This document shows, piece by piece, positions 7,577 through 14,919 of a stretch of DNA of 14,971 nt. The notes beneath the pieces were generated by a model. That model was not told the DNA's origin, did not search any database, and saw only the letters and a program-made list of their open reading frames with translations. The position numbers and the translations under genes were made by a program. Location of the stretch: the NCBI GenBank assembly GCA_029932545.1, contig JAOZPW010000046.1, forward strand, positions 2,340 to 17,310. Direction: 5' to 3'. The stretch's first letter is position 1, and the number at the start of each line of letters is the position of its first letter. Source of the stretch: Thermoanaerobaculales bacterium. GTDB lineage: Bacteria; Acidobacteriota; Thermoanaerobaculia; Thermoanaerobaculales; Sulfomarinibacteraceae.

Positions 7577-7616
7577 CCCAAAAAAGCTGAAACCATTAGG
7601 TTTCAGCTTTTTTGGG
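7577..7616. terminator. Perfect bidirectional intrinsic terminator
   Basis: An uninterrupted 18-bp stem (7577-7594 with 7599-7616) closes on an ATTA loop. It has a six-A run on the left arm and a six-T run on the right, so it should work from both strands. It begins immediately after the sigma factor stop and also lies downstream of the minus-strand lipoprotein gene, separating convergent transcripts. Confidence 0.93.
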
Positions 7617-7637
7617 AGCTATCAGCTATCAGCTATC
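7617..7637. repeat. Tandem heptamer repeat, three copies of AGCTATC
   Basis: Three perfect copies of AGCTATC follow the terminator directly, then a partial copy (AGC). The array lies in the 107-bp gap between convergent genes. It does not code and has no clear symmetry. Copy number at such arrays often varies through slippage, but whether this one does cannot be told from a single sequence. Confidence 0.75.
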
Positions 7638-7683
7638 AGCACAGCGGTTTCCACCGTGACAGAAAGCTCAGGTCAGCAGGTCT

Positions 7684-8610
7684 CTATTCGGTCGGGGCGT
7701 CCATTTGAGGCGGGGGGCCGCCCATCCCGCCCAACAGACCGCCGAGGAGCCCCTGCAACATCTGATCGAGTTCTTCCGAGGTATTGGCCTGGGCAACCTG
7801 ATCAACGAATGCCTCGGCCATACCGACCATCATCATAATCTGCATCTTCTGCTCTGCGATGGTTTCCGGAGTGATTTCTTCCAACTTGGTACGCATCTCA
7901 GCGACTTCCGTGTCCCAGTCTGTTGCCATGTCGGTCGGCACCCACCGTCCTTCGACCTTGGTCATCTCGACTTCCTCTGGTTCTTCATCCGGAGCCGAAA
8001 TTTTCAGTTTTGCCGTGGTGTCGGTTTTTTCCAGGACTTCAATGCCCATCCCTTTGACTTTTGCGAGAAAATCGTTCTCGAATGCGTTCTCTTCGGTTGC
8101 GGCGGAGGCCTTTTTGGCAACATCCATCAGCTCTTTGCCGGTCGTCGCCATGAAGTGACCCCAATTGATCGTCTCAAGTGACTTGAGGTTGCTGAGGTCA
8201 CTGTTGACCAGGGAGCTCAAGACCAGGGCTGCAGTATCCCAATTCTCGGCAATCTCGTCCTGACTGTCCTTGGCCATCGCGAACATTTGCGAACCGAGGA
8301 AAAGATCCTTCTTGTCCTGGAGAACGACTGCAGTCTTGCGAAGAACAACAAAACCCTTATCCCACACTTCCTTGTCAACCTTGGTAGCAAAAAGATGGGT
8401 CAGGTCGTTGATGTCCTTCTGGTATGTCGGTGGCAGGGCTTCCCAGACAACCTCCGGATGGCCATCTGCAATTTTCTCGGCAACGAATCGGATGGTACCG
8501 TCGGGACTTGAGGGAATCTGGTCAGCGGTTGCGACAGCTTGCCCACCGCAGGCTGCGATGATGGCGAGTGCCAGGATGAAAAGGGCCGTGTGGTGTTTTT
8601 TGGTAGTCAT
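7684..8610 (-). CDS. Predicted secreted lipoprotein of unknown function
   Basis: I do not recognise this 308-residue protein as a named family. It begins MTTKKHHTALFILALAIIAAC, a basic n-region, hydrophobic core and lipobox I18-A19-A20-C21, so it is probably lipid-anchored after Sec export. The mature part is mostly helical, acidic and soluble, with no visible catalytic motif. Residues around PDGTIRFVAEKIADGHPEVVW and the Met-rich MQIMMMVGMAEAFVDQ stretch stand out. The end is Gly/Pro-rich (GLLGGLLGGMGGPPP). The start is supported by AAGGAG on the minus strand (ctcct at 8619-8623). From memory, proteins of this general look occur in Planctomycetes and related groups, but I cannot verify that. 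It stands alone, ending at the bidirectional terminator. Confidence 0.82.
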   Translation of the reverse strand: MTTKKHHTALFILALAIIAACGGQAVATADQIPSSPDGTIRFVAEKIADGHPEVVWEALPPTYQKDINDLTHLFATKVDKEVWDKGFVVLRKTAVVLQDKKDLFLGSQMFAMAKDSQDEIAENWDTAALVLSSLVNSDLSNLKSLETINWGHFMATTGKELMDVAKKASAATEENAFENDFLAKVKGMGIEVLEKTDTTAKLKISAPDEEPEEVEMTKVEGRWVPTDMATDWDTEVAEMRTKLEEITPETIAEQKMQIMMMVGMAEAFVDQVAQANTSEELDQMLQGLLGGLLGGMGGPPPQMDAPTE

Positions 8611-8927
8611 AGTCGAATCTCCTTTTTCTACGAAACCGGGACTTTATCAGAAAACTGACGGTCTCGGGGGATGAAACGTAAGAGGCGCCATGAAGTTCTA
8701 TGGCTATCAAACCCGAGCCCGAGCCCGTTCCCGTTATCGTTGTCGAAATGTGTTGTGTTAATGCTGGACTCACACAACCGGTCCAGTGATTTTTCAGCCG
8801 CCACCGAAGGCGAGAAGAGTCGGGCGCGGCAACGGGAACGGAGGGCTCGGGCTCGGGAAAGCCCCACGGTGTGCGACCATCGGTGAACCCTACAATTACC
8901 GCCTTTTGTAGAACGTCGGCTTGGTTC
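8611..8927. other. 317-bp gene-free stretch between two minus-strand genes
   Basis: This gap separates the CxxC/coiled-coil gene from the lipoprotein gene. It holds the lipoprotein ribosome binding site (8619-8623, minus), a small palindrome TCAGAAAACTGA at 8647-8658, the long imperfect inverted repeat at 8712-8857, and a 6-bp stem CTACAA/TTGTAG with a 10-nt loop at 8890-8911. No open frame here has a credible start, codon pattern or similarity. No strong promoter is visible, although GATAAA on the minus strand near 8645 could be part of a -10 box for the lipoprotein. Confidence 0.6.
8712..8857. repeat. Long imperfect inverted repeat with CCCGAG-type direct repeats
   Basis: The left arm at 8712-8735 (CCCGAGCCCGAGCCC then GTTCCCGTT) is the reverse complement of the right arm at 8831-8857, except for three extra bases in the right arm. 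That gives 24 paired positions across a 95-bp centre. Each arm carries tandem CCCGAG hexamers, and the centre holds a second stem (CTGGAC 8764-8769 with GTCCAG 8781-8786). The layout resembles a small non-coding repeat element or MITE-like unit. No target-site duplication was seen. Confidence 0.7.
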
Positions 8928-9227
8928 TTAGTCAAGATCAATATCCCGCAACGGCCGTGTGCCGTCGTCTTTCTCCGCAGCGCCTTTCATCAGTTCTGCA
9001 AAACGATCCTCCATCAGGCGGCTACGATCATTCTCCTTTCGCAGAGCCTCATCCATCTTGTCGGCGGCGCGCTGCTGTTCGGCCTTGAGCCCGTCAACCC
9101 GTTGATTGAAATCGATCGTCACCTTCTTTTCGAGGGGCGCTTCGTGGTGAACGATGACTCCGGCCTCGACATCGACGGTCAGGGCGGATCCGCAGTGGGG
9201 GCAGGTCAGATTTCGTGTCGCGCTCAT
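8928..9227 (-). CDS. Small CxxC zinc-finger-like coiled-coil protein
   Basis: This 99-residue protein has one CPHCG knuckle (Cys9, Cys12) near the N-terminus and two histidines (27, 28) that might complete a metal site. A long charged helix at about 37-85 is probably a coiled coil, and the tail is acidic. No signal peptide or membrane segment is visible. The start is fixed by GGGAGGAC five bases upstream, and its ATG overlaps the stop of the flavoenzyme gene by 4 bp (ATGA), so the two are translationally coupled. A longer in-frame version starting at 9284 would run into that gene. It is not a family I recognise. The coupling suggests a partner or redox/metal role linked to the flavoenzyme, which is inference only. 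Confidence 0.8.
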   Translation of the reverse strand: MSATRNLTCPHCGSALTVDVEAGVIVHHEAPLEKKVTIDFNQRVDGLKAEQQRAADKMDEALRKENDRSRLMEDRFAELMKGAAEKDDGTRPLRDIDLD

Positions 9228-10591
9228 GTCGTCCTCCCAACCTTCTTGATCAATTGATTTGCGGCAACCAAAATCGGATCCCAAACTGAAGCAAAGGGTG
9301 GCGAATAGACCAGGTCCAGCCCCTGTACGTCAGCAACGGTCATGTGGGAGGCAAGGGCTGTAGCGAGAGTATTGATTCGCAAAGCGGCGCCCTCACGGCC
9401 CACCATCTCGCCACCCAAGAGGATTCCGGTCGGGCCGTCGGCGACCAGGGTGACATGAATCGGCGACGATCCAGGGAATCCATGGGCTCTCGACTGCTGC
9501 TTGATGGTGACCGAAACGGGGTCGAACCCCTCGGACCGTGCCTGCTCCAGGCCAAGGCCGGAGCGGGCTACTTCGAGGTCGAAAACCTTGAACCCGGTGG
9601 TTCCGACGACCCCGGCAAACTGCTGCCCGGCGCCGACGGTGTTTGCTCCGGCAATCCGGCCGTGTTTGTTTGCCGTCGTGCCAAGGGGAGCCCATGCGTT
9701 CCGACGCAAGACTCGGTGATACGACTCGGCGCAGTCTCCTGCAGCCCAGATTCCCTCAACCGAGGTTTGCTGGTATCGATTGACCCAGATGGCCCCTGTC
9801 TCTCCAATGCGCAAACCGGCTTCCGTCGCCAGTGTGACGTTGGGGCGTACGCCGACGGCCTGCAAGACGAGATCGGTCTCATACCGGCCCTCATCCGTCA
9901 TCACTGCCGCAACGGTCCCGTCCACTCCGGCTTCGGCGCCGGTGATGTCCATGCCGGTATGAATTTCAACACCGTGTCGATCGAGTTCGGCAACGACAAG
10001 AGAAACCGTTTCATCGGACCATCCGCGGAGAATACGGGGACGTTTCTTGAGAATCTGGACCTTGAGCCCCAGTTCGGTCAGGACGTGGCACATCTCCATA
10101 CTGACGAAACCGGCGCCGAGAACAACGGCCTTCGCCGGGGCATTGGCGGCGATATGGCGTTTGATCAGGCGGCCGTGGTTCAGATTCCTCAAATGAAAGA
10201 CGCCGGGCAGGTCGAACCCCGGCAGGGAAAGGTAGTTCGCAACGGCTCCGGTCGCAATGACCAGTGCGTCAAACGGCTCCTCTGAATCGGTGCCGGTCCC
10301 TCGATCTCGTACGGTGACGATGCGGCGTTCGGCGTTCAGCCCCACCACGTCGTGGCCAAGGCGGAGATCGATGCCCCGCTTCTGGGCCTTGTCCGGCGTC
10401 AGCACAACCAGATCCTCAATATCACGTGAGGGGTCCCCAATGTTGTAAGGCATGCCGCAGGCCCCATAGGAGATTCGGTCGCCGCGTTCGAAAACGATGA
10501 CATCGGCATCAGGTTGTCTGCGCTTTGCCTGTGAAGCGGCACTCATGCCCGCTGCGACGCCACCGATCACTACGATTCTTGGACTGCTCAT
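9224..10591 (-). CDS. CoA-disulfide reductase/NADH oxidase-like FAD enzyme
   Basis: This 455-residue flavoprotein belongs to the single-cysteine pyridine nucleotide-disulfide oxidoreductases (CoADR, Nox, Npr, persulfide reductase). It shows an FAD-binding motif VVIGGVAAGMSAA from residue 7 and the redox-active Cys45 in SYGACGMPYNIG. The NAD(P) fold is at about 156-164 (VVLGAGFVS). A second FAD contact lies in the AAGDCAE motif, and the C-terminal dimer domain ends with YSPPFASVWDP (Tyr429), as in CoADR. No rhodanese domain is fused. GGGAGG lies six bases before the ATG. It would reduce CoA disulfide, a persulfide or oxygen/peroxide with NAD(P)H; the sequence does not decide which. The coupled downstream gene encodes a CxxC protein. 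Confidence 0.9.
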   Translation of the reverse strand: MSSPRIVVIGGVAAGMSAASQAKRRQPDADVIVFERGDRISYGACGMPYNIGDPSRDIEDLVVLTPDKAQKRGIDLRLGHDVVGLNAERRIVTVRDRGTGTDSEEPFDALVIATGAVANYLSLPGFDLPGVFHLRNLNHGRLIKRHIAANAPAKAVVLGAGFVSMEMCHVLTELGLKVQILKKRPRILRGWSDETVSLVVAELDRHGVEIHTGMDITGAEAGVDGTVAAVMTDEGRYETDLVLQAVGVRPNVTLATEAGLRIGETGAIWVNRYQQTSVEGIWAAGDCAESYHRVLRRNAWAPLGTTANKHGRIAGANTVGAGQQFAGVVGTTGFKVFDLEVARSGLGLEQARSEGFDPVSVTIKQQSRAHGFPGSSPIHVTLVADGPTGILLGGEMVGREGAALRINTLATALASHMTVADVQGLDLVYSPPFASVWDPILVAANQLIKKVGRTT

Positions 10592-10618
10592 GGAACCTCC
10601 CGAGGGCCTACCTCAGGA

Positions 10619-10648
10619 ACAATACTAACTCGGCGACCCCGAAGCCAA
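10619..10648 (-). promoter_or_regulatory. Possible promoter of the flavoenzyme operon
   Basis: On the minus strand TTGGCT (10648-10643) and TATTGT (10624-10619) are separated by 18 bp, a plausible but imperfect sigma70 pair about 28 bp before the start codon. It lies in the only divergent gap nearby (10592-10716). No matching promoter was found for the plus-strand lipoprotein-der operon. Confidence 0.3.
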
Positions 10649-10716
10649 TGGAGAGAGGGGGAGAAAGGGGGGCGGGACTGCTATCCTTCATTGGAGGCTC
10701 TGTCTGGAGGTACAGG

Positions 10717-11244
10717 ATGGATGCGGCTCGAATATTTTTGGTCATCACGCTGGGGCTCGCCACCCTGGTCTGCGGAGGTTGTGAAGATACGACACCCGAC
10801 CCTGAGGCCCGCATTGCGGTCGAGCAGGCCGTAACCACGTATCTTCATGCCTTGACGGAGGCCTATTCAAACCTCAGCATTGAGCCGATCGAGGATTTGG
10901 CCACGGGTGCCGAGGTCCAGGGGGTCCGCAAGATGCTCAGAGGTCTTGCCGGGACCGGCGATCGGGTGGAGGCTCGACTCCGCTCTGTGGAATTCACGCG
11001 CATCGATATTTTCCGAGTGATCAACGCAACCGTTGCGACCACCGAGGTCTGGGACGTTACTCAATTTGACGCCTTCAACGGCAGGGAGAAAGGACGTAAC
11101 CCAACATCGATCCAGGACTCCATTATCCAACTCCGTCTGATTGACGGGCTGTGGAAGGTGACGGGTCGGAGGGTCATCGGTCAGGAAGCAGGCCGGCGTT
11201 GGAAGATTGACGATGTCAAGCCCGAAAATCCGGAGGTCCAGTGA
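10717..11244 (+). CDS. Small exported protein, probable lipoprotein with IMS/Tim44-like domain
   Basis: This 175-residue protein starts with a signal-like segment (MDAARIFLVITLGLATLVCGGC). Cys22 follows C-G-G, a weaker lipobox than usual, so lipidation is probable rather than certain. The mature part resembles the small alpha+beta fold of IMS/Tim44-type or DUF4440-like domains: an initial helix (about 31-50), then strands through ARLRSVEFTRIDIF, VINATVATTEVWDV and DGLWKVTGRRV. No catalytic residues are evident. ATG 10717 has GGAGG at 10706-10710; the open frame extends upstream to 10525 but would run antisense into the flavoenzyme gene. Its stop overlaps the GTG start of der (GTGA), so the two are coupled. 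A link with Der is inferred only from this overlap. Confidence 0.75.
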   Translation: MDAARIFLVITLGLATLVCGGCEDTTPDPEARIAVEQAVTTYLHALTEAYSNLSIEPIEDLATGAEVQGVRKMLRGLAGTGDRVEARLRSVEFTRIDIFRVINATVATTEVWDVTQFDAFNGREKGRNPTSIQDSIIQLRLIDGLWKVTGRRVIGQEAGRRWKIDDVKPENPEVQ

Positions 11245-12572
11245 AGCGTCAACCGGTTGTTGTCATCGTAGGAAGGCCCAATGTCGGCAAGTCGACCCTG
11301 TTCAACAGGTTGACGAAGAGCAGGCGGGCATTGGTTCATGATCTGCCGGGAGTGACCCGAGACCGGATCGTCGGCGAGGGACCGTGGCGAGGCGGGACTG
11401 TGACCATTGTTGATACCGGTGGTTTGATCTTCGAGGATTCGGATACCTTTGTGCCGTTGATTCGCACTCAAGCCGATGTCGCCGCCCGGGAGGCGGACGC
11501 CATAGTGTTTTTGGTTGACGGGGAGACAGGGGTGATGCCTGAGGATCAGGACATTTCTCGATGGCTTCGAACCGTCGATGTGCCGGTTGTCATGGCCGTC
11601 AACAAAAGTGATCGATCGGACGTTGAAGAGCAGGCGTACGAATTTTTCTCGTTGGGTTTTGGTGAGACAGCTGTAATTTCTGCCGAACACGGCCTGGGCC
11701 TGGCCGATTTATGGGATCTCCTGGAGCCCCATCTGGACGGTGTGGAAGATGACGAGGGGGACGAGGACGAGGATCCTCGAGAGGCCCGGATCGCCATCAT
11801 TGGGAGGCCCAATGTCGGGAAGTCCTCCCTGCTCAATCAACTGGTTGGTGACGAGAGAGTCCTGGTCAGTGCGGTGCCGGGTACAACCAGGGATGCCGTG
11901 GACGCGGTTTTGGAACGGGATGATGTATTTTTCCGGCTGGTTGACACAGCGGGGATCAGGAGGAAGGGCAAGACTGACAAGGGACCTGAGGTCTTGTCGG
12001 TCGTCATGGCGCGGAAACATCTGGAGCAGGCTCACGTGTGCCTGCTGGTCGTCGATGCCGTCGAAGGCATTACCAATCAGGACGTCCACGTTGCAGGATA
12101 TGCATGGGAGGCGGGACGGGGAGTCATCGTCGTCGTCAACAAATGGGATCTGATTGAAGATCGGGAGACCGTCCGGGCACGAATTGAAGATCAGATTGCC
12201 CGCAACATGAAATTCATGCGGCATTCCCCGGTGGTCTTTCTTTCGGCACTGACCGGCAAGGGCGTGCACAAGCTCTTCCCCATTATGGCGGCCCTTCATA
12301 CAGCGCGGGGACAGAAGATATCGACGCCGGACCTGAATCGGATGTTGAAGACTGCCTGGGAGCAGCGTCCTCCGTCGGTTCAGGGTCGCAAAGAGCCCAA
12401 GTTCTACTATGCGACCCAGACCCAAAGTGCTCCGCCGTCGTTCGTGCTTTTTACGAATCTGCCGGGCAAACCACACTTTTCGTATCTGCGGTATCTGGAA
12501 AATATCCTGCGGGAAAATCTTGGCTTGGATGGTGTCCCAATCCGGGTTATTATCAAGGGACGGAAAAGCTAA
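11241..12572 (+). CDS. der: Ribosome biogenesis GTPase Der (EngA)
   Basis: This 443-residue essential GTPase has two tandem G domains and assists maturation of the 50S subunit. Domain 1 shows GRPNVGKS at 11-18, DTGG at 58-61 and NKSD at 121-124. A strongly acidic linker lies at about 157-171. Domain 2 shows GRPNVGKS at 188-195, DTAG at 235-238 and NKWD at 300-303. A C-terminal KH-like RNA-binding domain runs from about 350 to 443 (FVLFTNLP, then GVPIRVIIKGRKS). Length is normal. The start is GTG with GGAGG at 11231-11235, overlapping the upstream stop. The MglA-like gene begins 9 bp after the stop, so the genes are likely one transcript. Confidence 0.97.
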   Translation: MKRQPVVVIVGRPNVGKSTLFNRLTKSRRALVHDLPGVTRDRIVGEGPWRGGTVTIVDTGGLIFEDSDTFVPLIRTQADVAAREADAIVFLVDGETGVMPEDQDISRWLRTVDVPVVMAVNKSDRSDVEEQAYEFFSLGFGETAVISAEHGLGLADLWDLLEPHLDGVEDDEGDEDEDPREARIAIIGRPNVGKSSLLNQLVGDERVLVSAVPGTTRDAVDAVLERDDVFFRLVDTAGIRRKGKTDKGPEVLSVVMARKHLEQAHVCLLVVDAVEGITNQDVHVAGYAWEAGRGVIVVVNKWDLIEDRETVRARIEDQIARNMKFMRHSPVVFLSALTGKGVHKLFPIMAALHTARGQKISTPDLNRMLKTAWEQRPPSVQGRKEPKFYYATQTQSAPPSFVLFTNLPGKPHFSYLRYLENILRENLGLDGVPIRVIIKGRKS

Positions 12573-12581
12573 GGGCAGGCA

Positions 12582-14441
12582 ATGGTTTTTTTCAATTACG
12601 CACTCAGGAAGCTGAACGCGAAAATCGTGTACTACGGGCCGGGTCTGTGTGGGAAGACCACCAACCTCCAGTGGATTCACGATAATTTCGAAGGGGGCAA
12701 CAAGGGGAAAATGGTCTCTCTGGCCACCGAGGGGGATCGAACGATCTTCTTTGACCTTCTGCCTTTGGATATCGGAAAGATCCGTGGCATGGACGTCACC
12801 CTTCAGCTCTATACCGTGCCTGGGCAGGTTCACTACAACTCCACCCGGCAGTTGGTGTTGCGCGGGGCCGACGGAGTGGTCTTCGTGGCTGACTCTCAAA
12901 GGGCCATGCAGAGTTCCAATGGTGACAGTCTGAAAAATTTGGACGAGAATTTGGGGCTGCAGGGCATCAACCTGGCCGAGTTCCCCCACGTGATTCAGTT
13001 CAACAAGAGGGATCTTGGAGAGCTGATGAGCCTCGAAGAGATGGATGGGACACTCAATCGGTTTGACGCGCCGTTTTTTGAGTCCGTGGCAGTCGAGGGC
13101 ATCGGAGTCCAAGATACGCTCGAAGGTATCGTTCGCCTGGTGATGAGGAGCCTCAAAGATCGATATGAGGCTCGAGGCATGGGCGCCCAGCCTACACGGG
13201 TGAAGGCGGCCGGGACATCGACAGGCTTGCCTGATCCTGGGGACGATTCCTCGCAACATCCGTCCGGAGTCCGGGCACTTTCAACCGCCGAGACCCCCAC
13301 AATCTTCAGCGCCCCAAGTGGCGAGGACATTGGCTCTGCCGAAGGGCCCGATACGGTGGAATTCGAGAATCAAAAAGAACCGGAGATCGTATTGCCCGAG
13401 GCTCCACCGATGACCGAGTGGGGGCAGTCGGCTCCAGACGACCACAGCGCCCCGGAACCGGTCATAGAGCAATTGCCGGATCTGCCGGGAGAATCCTCGA
13501 ATTTTGAGTCGATATTTGATATCCCTGCAGTCGATGTCGGACCACTGGATGGTGGCGAAGCTAAATTCATCGACGATCTCGAATTGACTCCATCTGAGGA
13601 GATTGATACCCAGACCGGACTCTTGGTGCCGCCCCTTGCCGATGGAATCGATTCTGGTGGTGTTGATCCGGTGGATCTCTTGCCGGAGGGGCACGGAAAG
13701 CCGTTCGATACCGGCGACCAGGATGTCAGTGTGGCCCAATATGACACCGCTGATGTCGATGACCTCGTTGCTTCTGTCCTGGGCACGAAGGAGGCGAAAG
13801 AGCCGGCGTTTGATGATCGGCTTGGGCATGGTGCGGACCTGCTCGAAGCATCGAGTCAACCGGAGGAAATTGCAGCGGAAAGCGCTCCCGAGGAAATCGA
13901 CACCGTTGATCAGACGGCAGAGAGGGATGCCTTCGATGTTGCGCCGGAACCGGAATTGGAGGTCACCGAGGGGAGGCCTTCCACCGACAACACTGATGCC
14001 GGATGGCTGGGTGAGACAGATCCTGGTGTCGAGGTGGACCTGGAGCCTGAAGGGAGTGTGCCTGACGCCGGCCTTGAAAGGGATATGATTCAACCTCCAT
14101 CTCGGCCGCCTGCCCCCGTGGCGGTGGTCTTCGATGACGGCGATCCGTTCACCGAGGCCGGTTGGGAACAGCCTGCTGCTGAGCCCCCCTTGAGTCACGG
14201 CGTCCTGGTGTTGAACGAACAGGATCAACCCCCGGTTTCGGTAACGGCCGAGCACAACAGTCTGGCCCTCAAGCTGACAGGGACAGGCGCCATCGTTGAA
14301 TCGGGCCAGATGCGGGCACTTGACATCGAGGTCCCGGTTCCCGGGAACTGGGTCGGAAACCGTAAGGTGACGCTGCAGTTGCGGCTGACGTTGTTGCCCG
14401 TCACGGAGGATGAGAATGACGGAACAAATAGTCCTGCCTGA
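12582..14441 (+). CDS. MglA-like Ras-family GTPase with long acidic tail and C-terminal domain
   Basis: The first 195 or so of 619 residues are an MglA-type small GTPase, the switch that sets cell polarity and drives gliding or type IV pilus reversal in Myxococcus. Motifs are GPGLCGKT at 19-26, TVPGQ at 78-82 (MglA-type G3) and NKRD at 141-144. Typical MglA is about 195 residues and ends there. Here an acidic, Pro/Glu/Asp-rich and probably disordered stretch follows (about 196-537). A compact beta-rich end comes last (about 538-610, including LDIEVPVPGNWVG and VTLQLRLTLLP). No mglB (the usual GAP partner) is in the window. The ATG follows AGGGCAGG. The MerR gene start overlaps the tail. The GTPase call is firm; the role of the tail is unknown. 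Confidence 0.9.
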   Translation: MVFFNYALRKLNAKIVYYGPGLCGKTTNLQWIHDNFEGGNKGKMVSLATEGDRTIFFDLLPLDIGKIRGMDVTLQLYTVPGQVHYNSTRQLVLRGADGVVFVADSQRAMQSSNGDSLKNLDENLGLQGINLAEFPHVIQFNKRDLGELMSLEEMDGTLNRFDAPFFESVAVEGIGVQDTLEGIVRLVMRSLKDRYEARGMGAQPTRVKAAGTSTGLPDPGDDSSQHPSGVRALSTAETPTIFSAPSGEDIGSAEGPDTVEFENQKEPEIVLPEAPPMTEWGQSAPDDHSAPEPVIEQLPDLPGESSNFESIFDIPAVDVGPLDGGEAKFIDDLELTPSEEIDTQTGLLVPPLADGIDSGGVDPVDLLPEGHGKPFDTGDQDVSVAQYDTADVDDLVASVLGTKEAKEPAFDDRLGHGADLLEASSQPEEIAAESAPEEIDTVDQTAERDAFDVAPEPELEVTEGRPSTDNTDAGWLGETDPGVEVDLEPEGSVPDAGLERDMIQPPSRPPAPVAVVFDDGDPFTEAGWEQPAAEPPLSHGVLVLNEQDQPPVSVTAEHNSLALKLTGTGAIVESGQMRALDIEVPVPGNWVGNRKVTLQLRLTLLPVTEDENDGTNSPA

Positions 14442-14916
14442 GGGGCAGGAGTCCTTCAAACTCAACGAGGTCTGTAAATTGGCCAATGTGCAGCCGTACA
14501 TGCTGCGCTTCTGGGGACAGGAGTTTCCGCAGTTGGAGGCCGAAAAAAGTGGAACCGGTCAGCGCCTCTTCCGGAAAGACCAGGTTGAGTTGACCCTCGA
14601 GATCAAACACTTGCTCTTTGACGAGGGGCTGACGATAGCGGGGGCCCGAAAAAGACTTGACAATCAAAATGGGGGATCCAAGGCGGTGGCAGTGGCGTCC
14701 CCAGTCGAAAAAGAGCTTCCTCCAGCCGAGGAAAAAGAAAAGCCCAAGAAAAAGAGGCAGTCCAAGAAAAGTCCTCAACCCGAAGCTGCAGAGAAGGGTT
14801 CTGAGGACCAAAAGGTTGACAAACCCCCAGTGGAAAACGTACAACCTCTTCTCACCACATTGCGTGACGTTCGTGCCGAACTTGCAGAGGTGGTAGCGGA
14901 AATGAAAATCAAGTAG
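14416..14916 (+). CDS. MerR-family transcriptional regulator
   Basis: This 166-residue protein has a MerR winged helix at about 15-81 (FKLNEVCKLANVQPYMLRFW, QRLFRKDQVELTLEIKHLL, GLTIAGARKRL). There is no metal- or drug-binding domain. A basic, low-complexity linker follows (about 100-120, KPKKKRQSKK), then a C-terminal helix at about 143-166 likely to dimerise. I chose ATG 14416 because GGAGG at 14405-14409 is six bases away, whereas ATG 14410 directly abuts it. It overlaps the MglA-like gene by 26 bp, and a tRNA-Pro begins 3 bp after its stop. From memory, a MerR gene of this type precedes a tRNA-Pro in several deltaproteobacterial genomes. Its targets are unknown. Confidence 0.88.
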   Translation: MTEQIVLPEGQESFKLNEVCKLANVQPYMLRFWGQEFPQLEAEKSGTGQRLFRKDQVELTLEIKHLLFDEGLTIAGARKRLDNQNGGSKAVAVASPVEKELPPAEEKEKPKKKRQSKKSPQPEAAEKGSEDQKVDKPPVENVQPLLTTLRDVRAELAEVVAEMKIK

Positions 14917-14919
14917 GGT

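Noticed and set aside
8173..8187. CTCAAG-N3-CTTGAG palindrome that resembles HAIR half-sites
   Set aside because: The half-sites are in the opposite order with a 3-bp spacer, and the site lies deep inside the lipoprotein coding sequence.
11709..13259. 516-codon open frame on the minus strand across der and the MglA-like gene
   Set aside because: It lies antisense to two genes with clear GTPase motifs, has no ribosome binding site that I can see, and its product looks like a codon-bias shadow.
13281..14501. 406-codon minus-strand open frame opposite the acidic tail of the MglA-like gene
   Set aside because: The plus-strand frame is continuous with the GTPase domain and has the expected acidic composition. 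The antisense product is Arg/Leu/His-rich without motifs.
14650..14667. GAAAAAGACTTGACAAT, almost identical to the sequence around the dnaK -35 box
   Set aside because: It lies inside the MerR coding sequence (ARKRLDNQ), has no -10 box at 16-18 bp and no second HAIR arm; probably coincidence.
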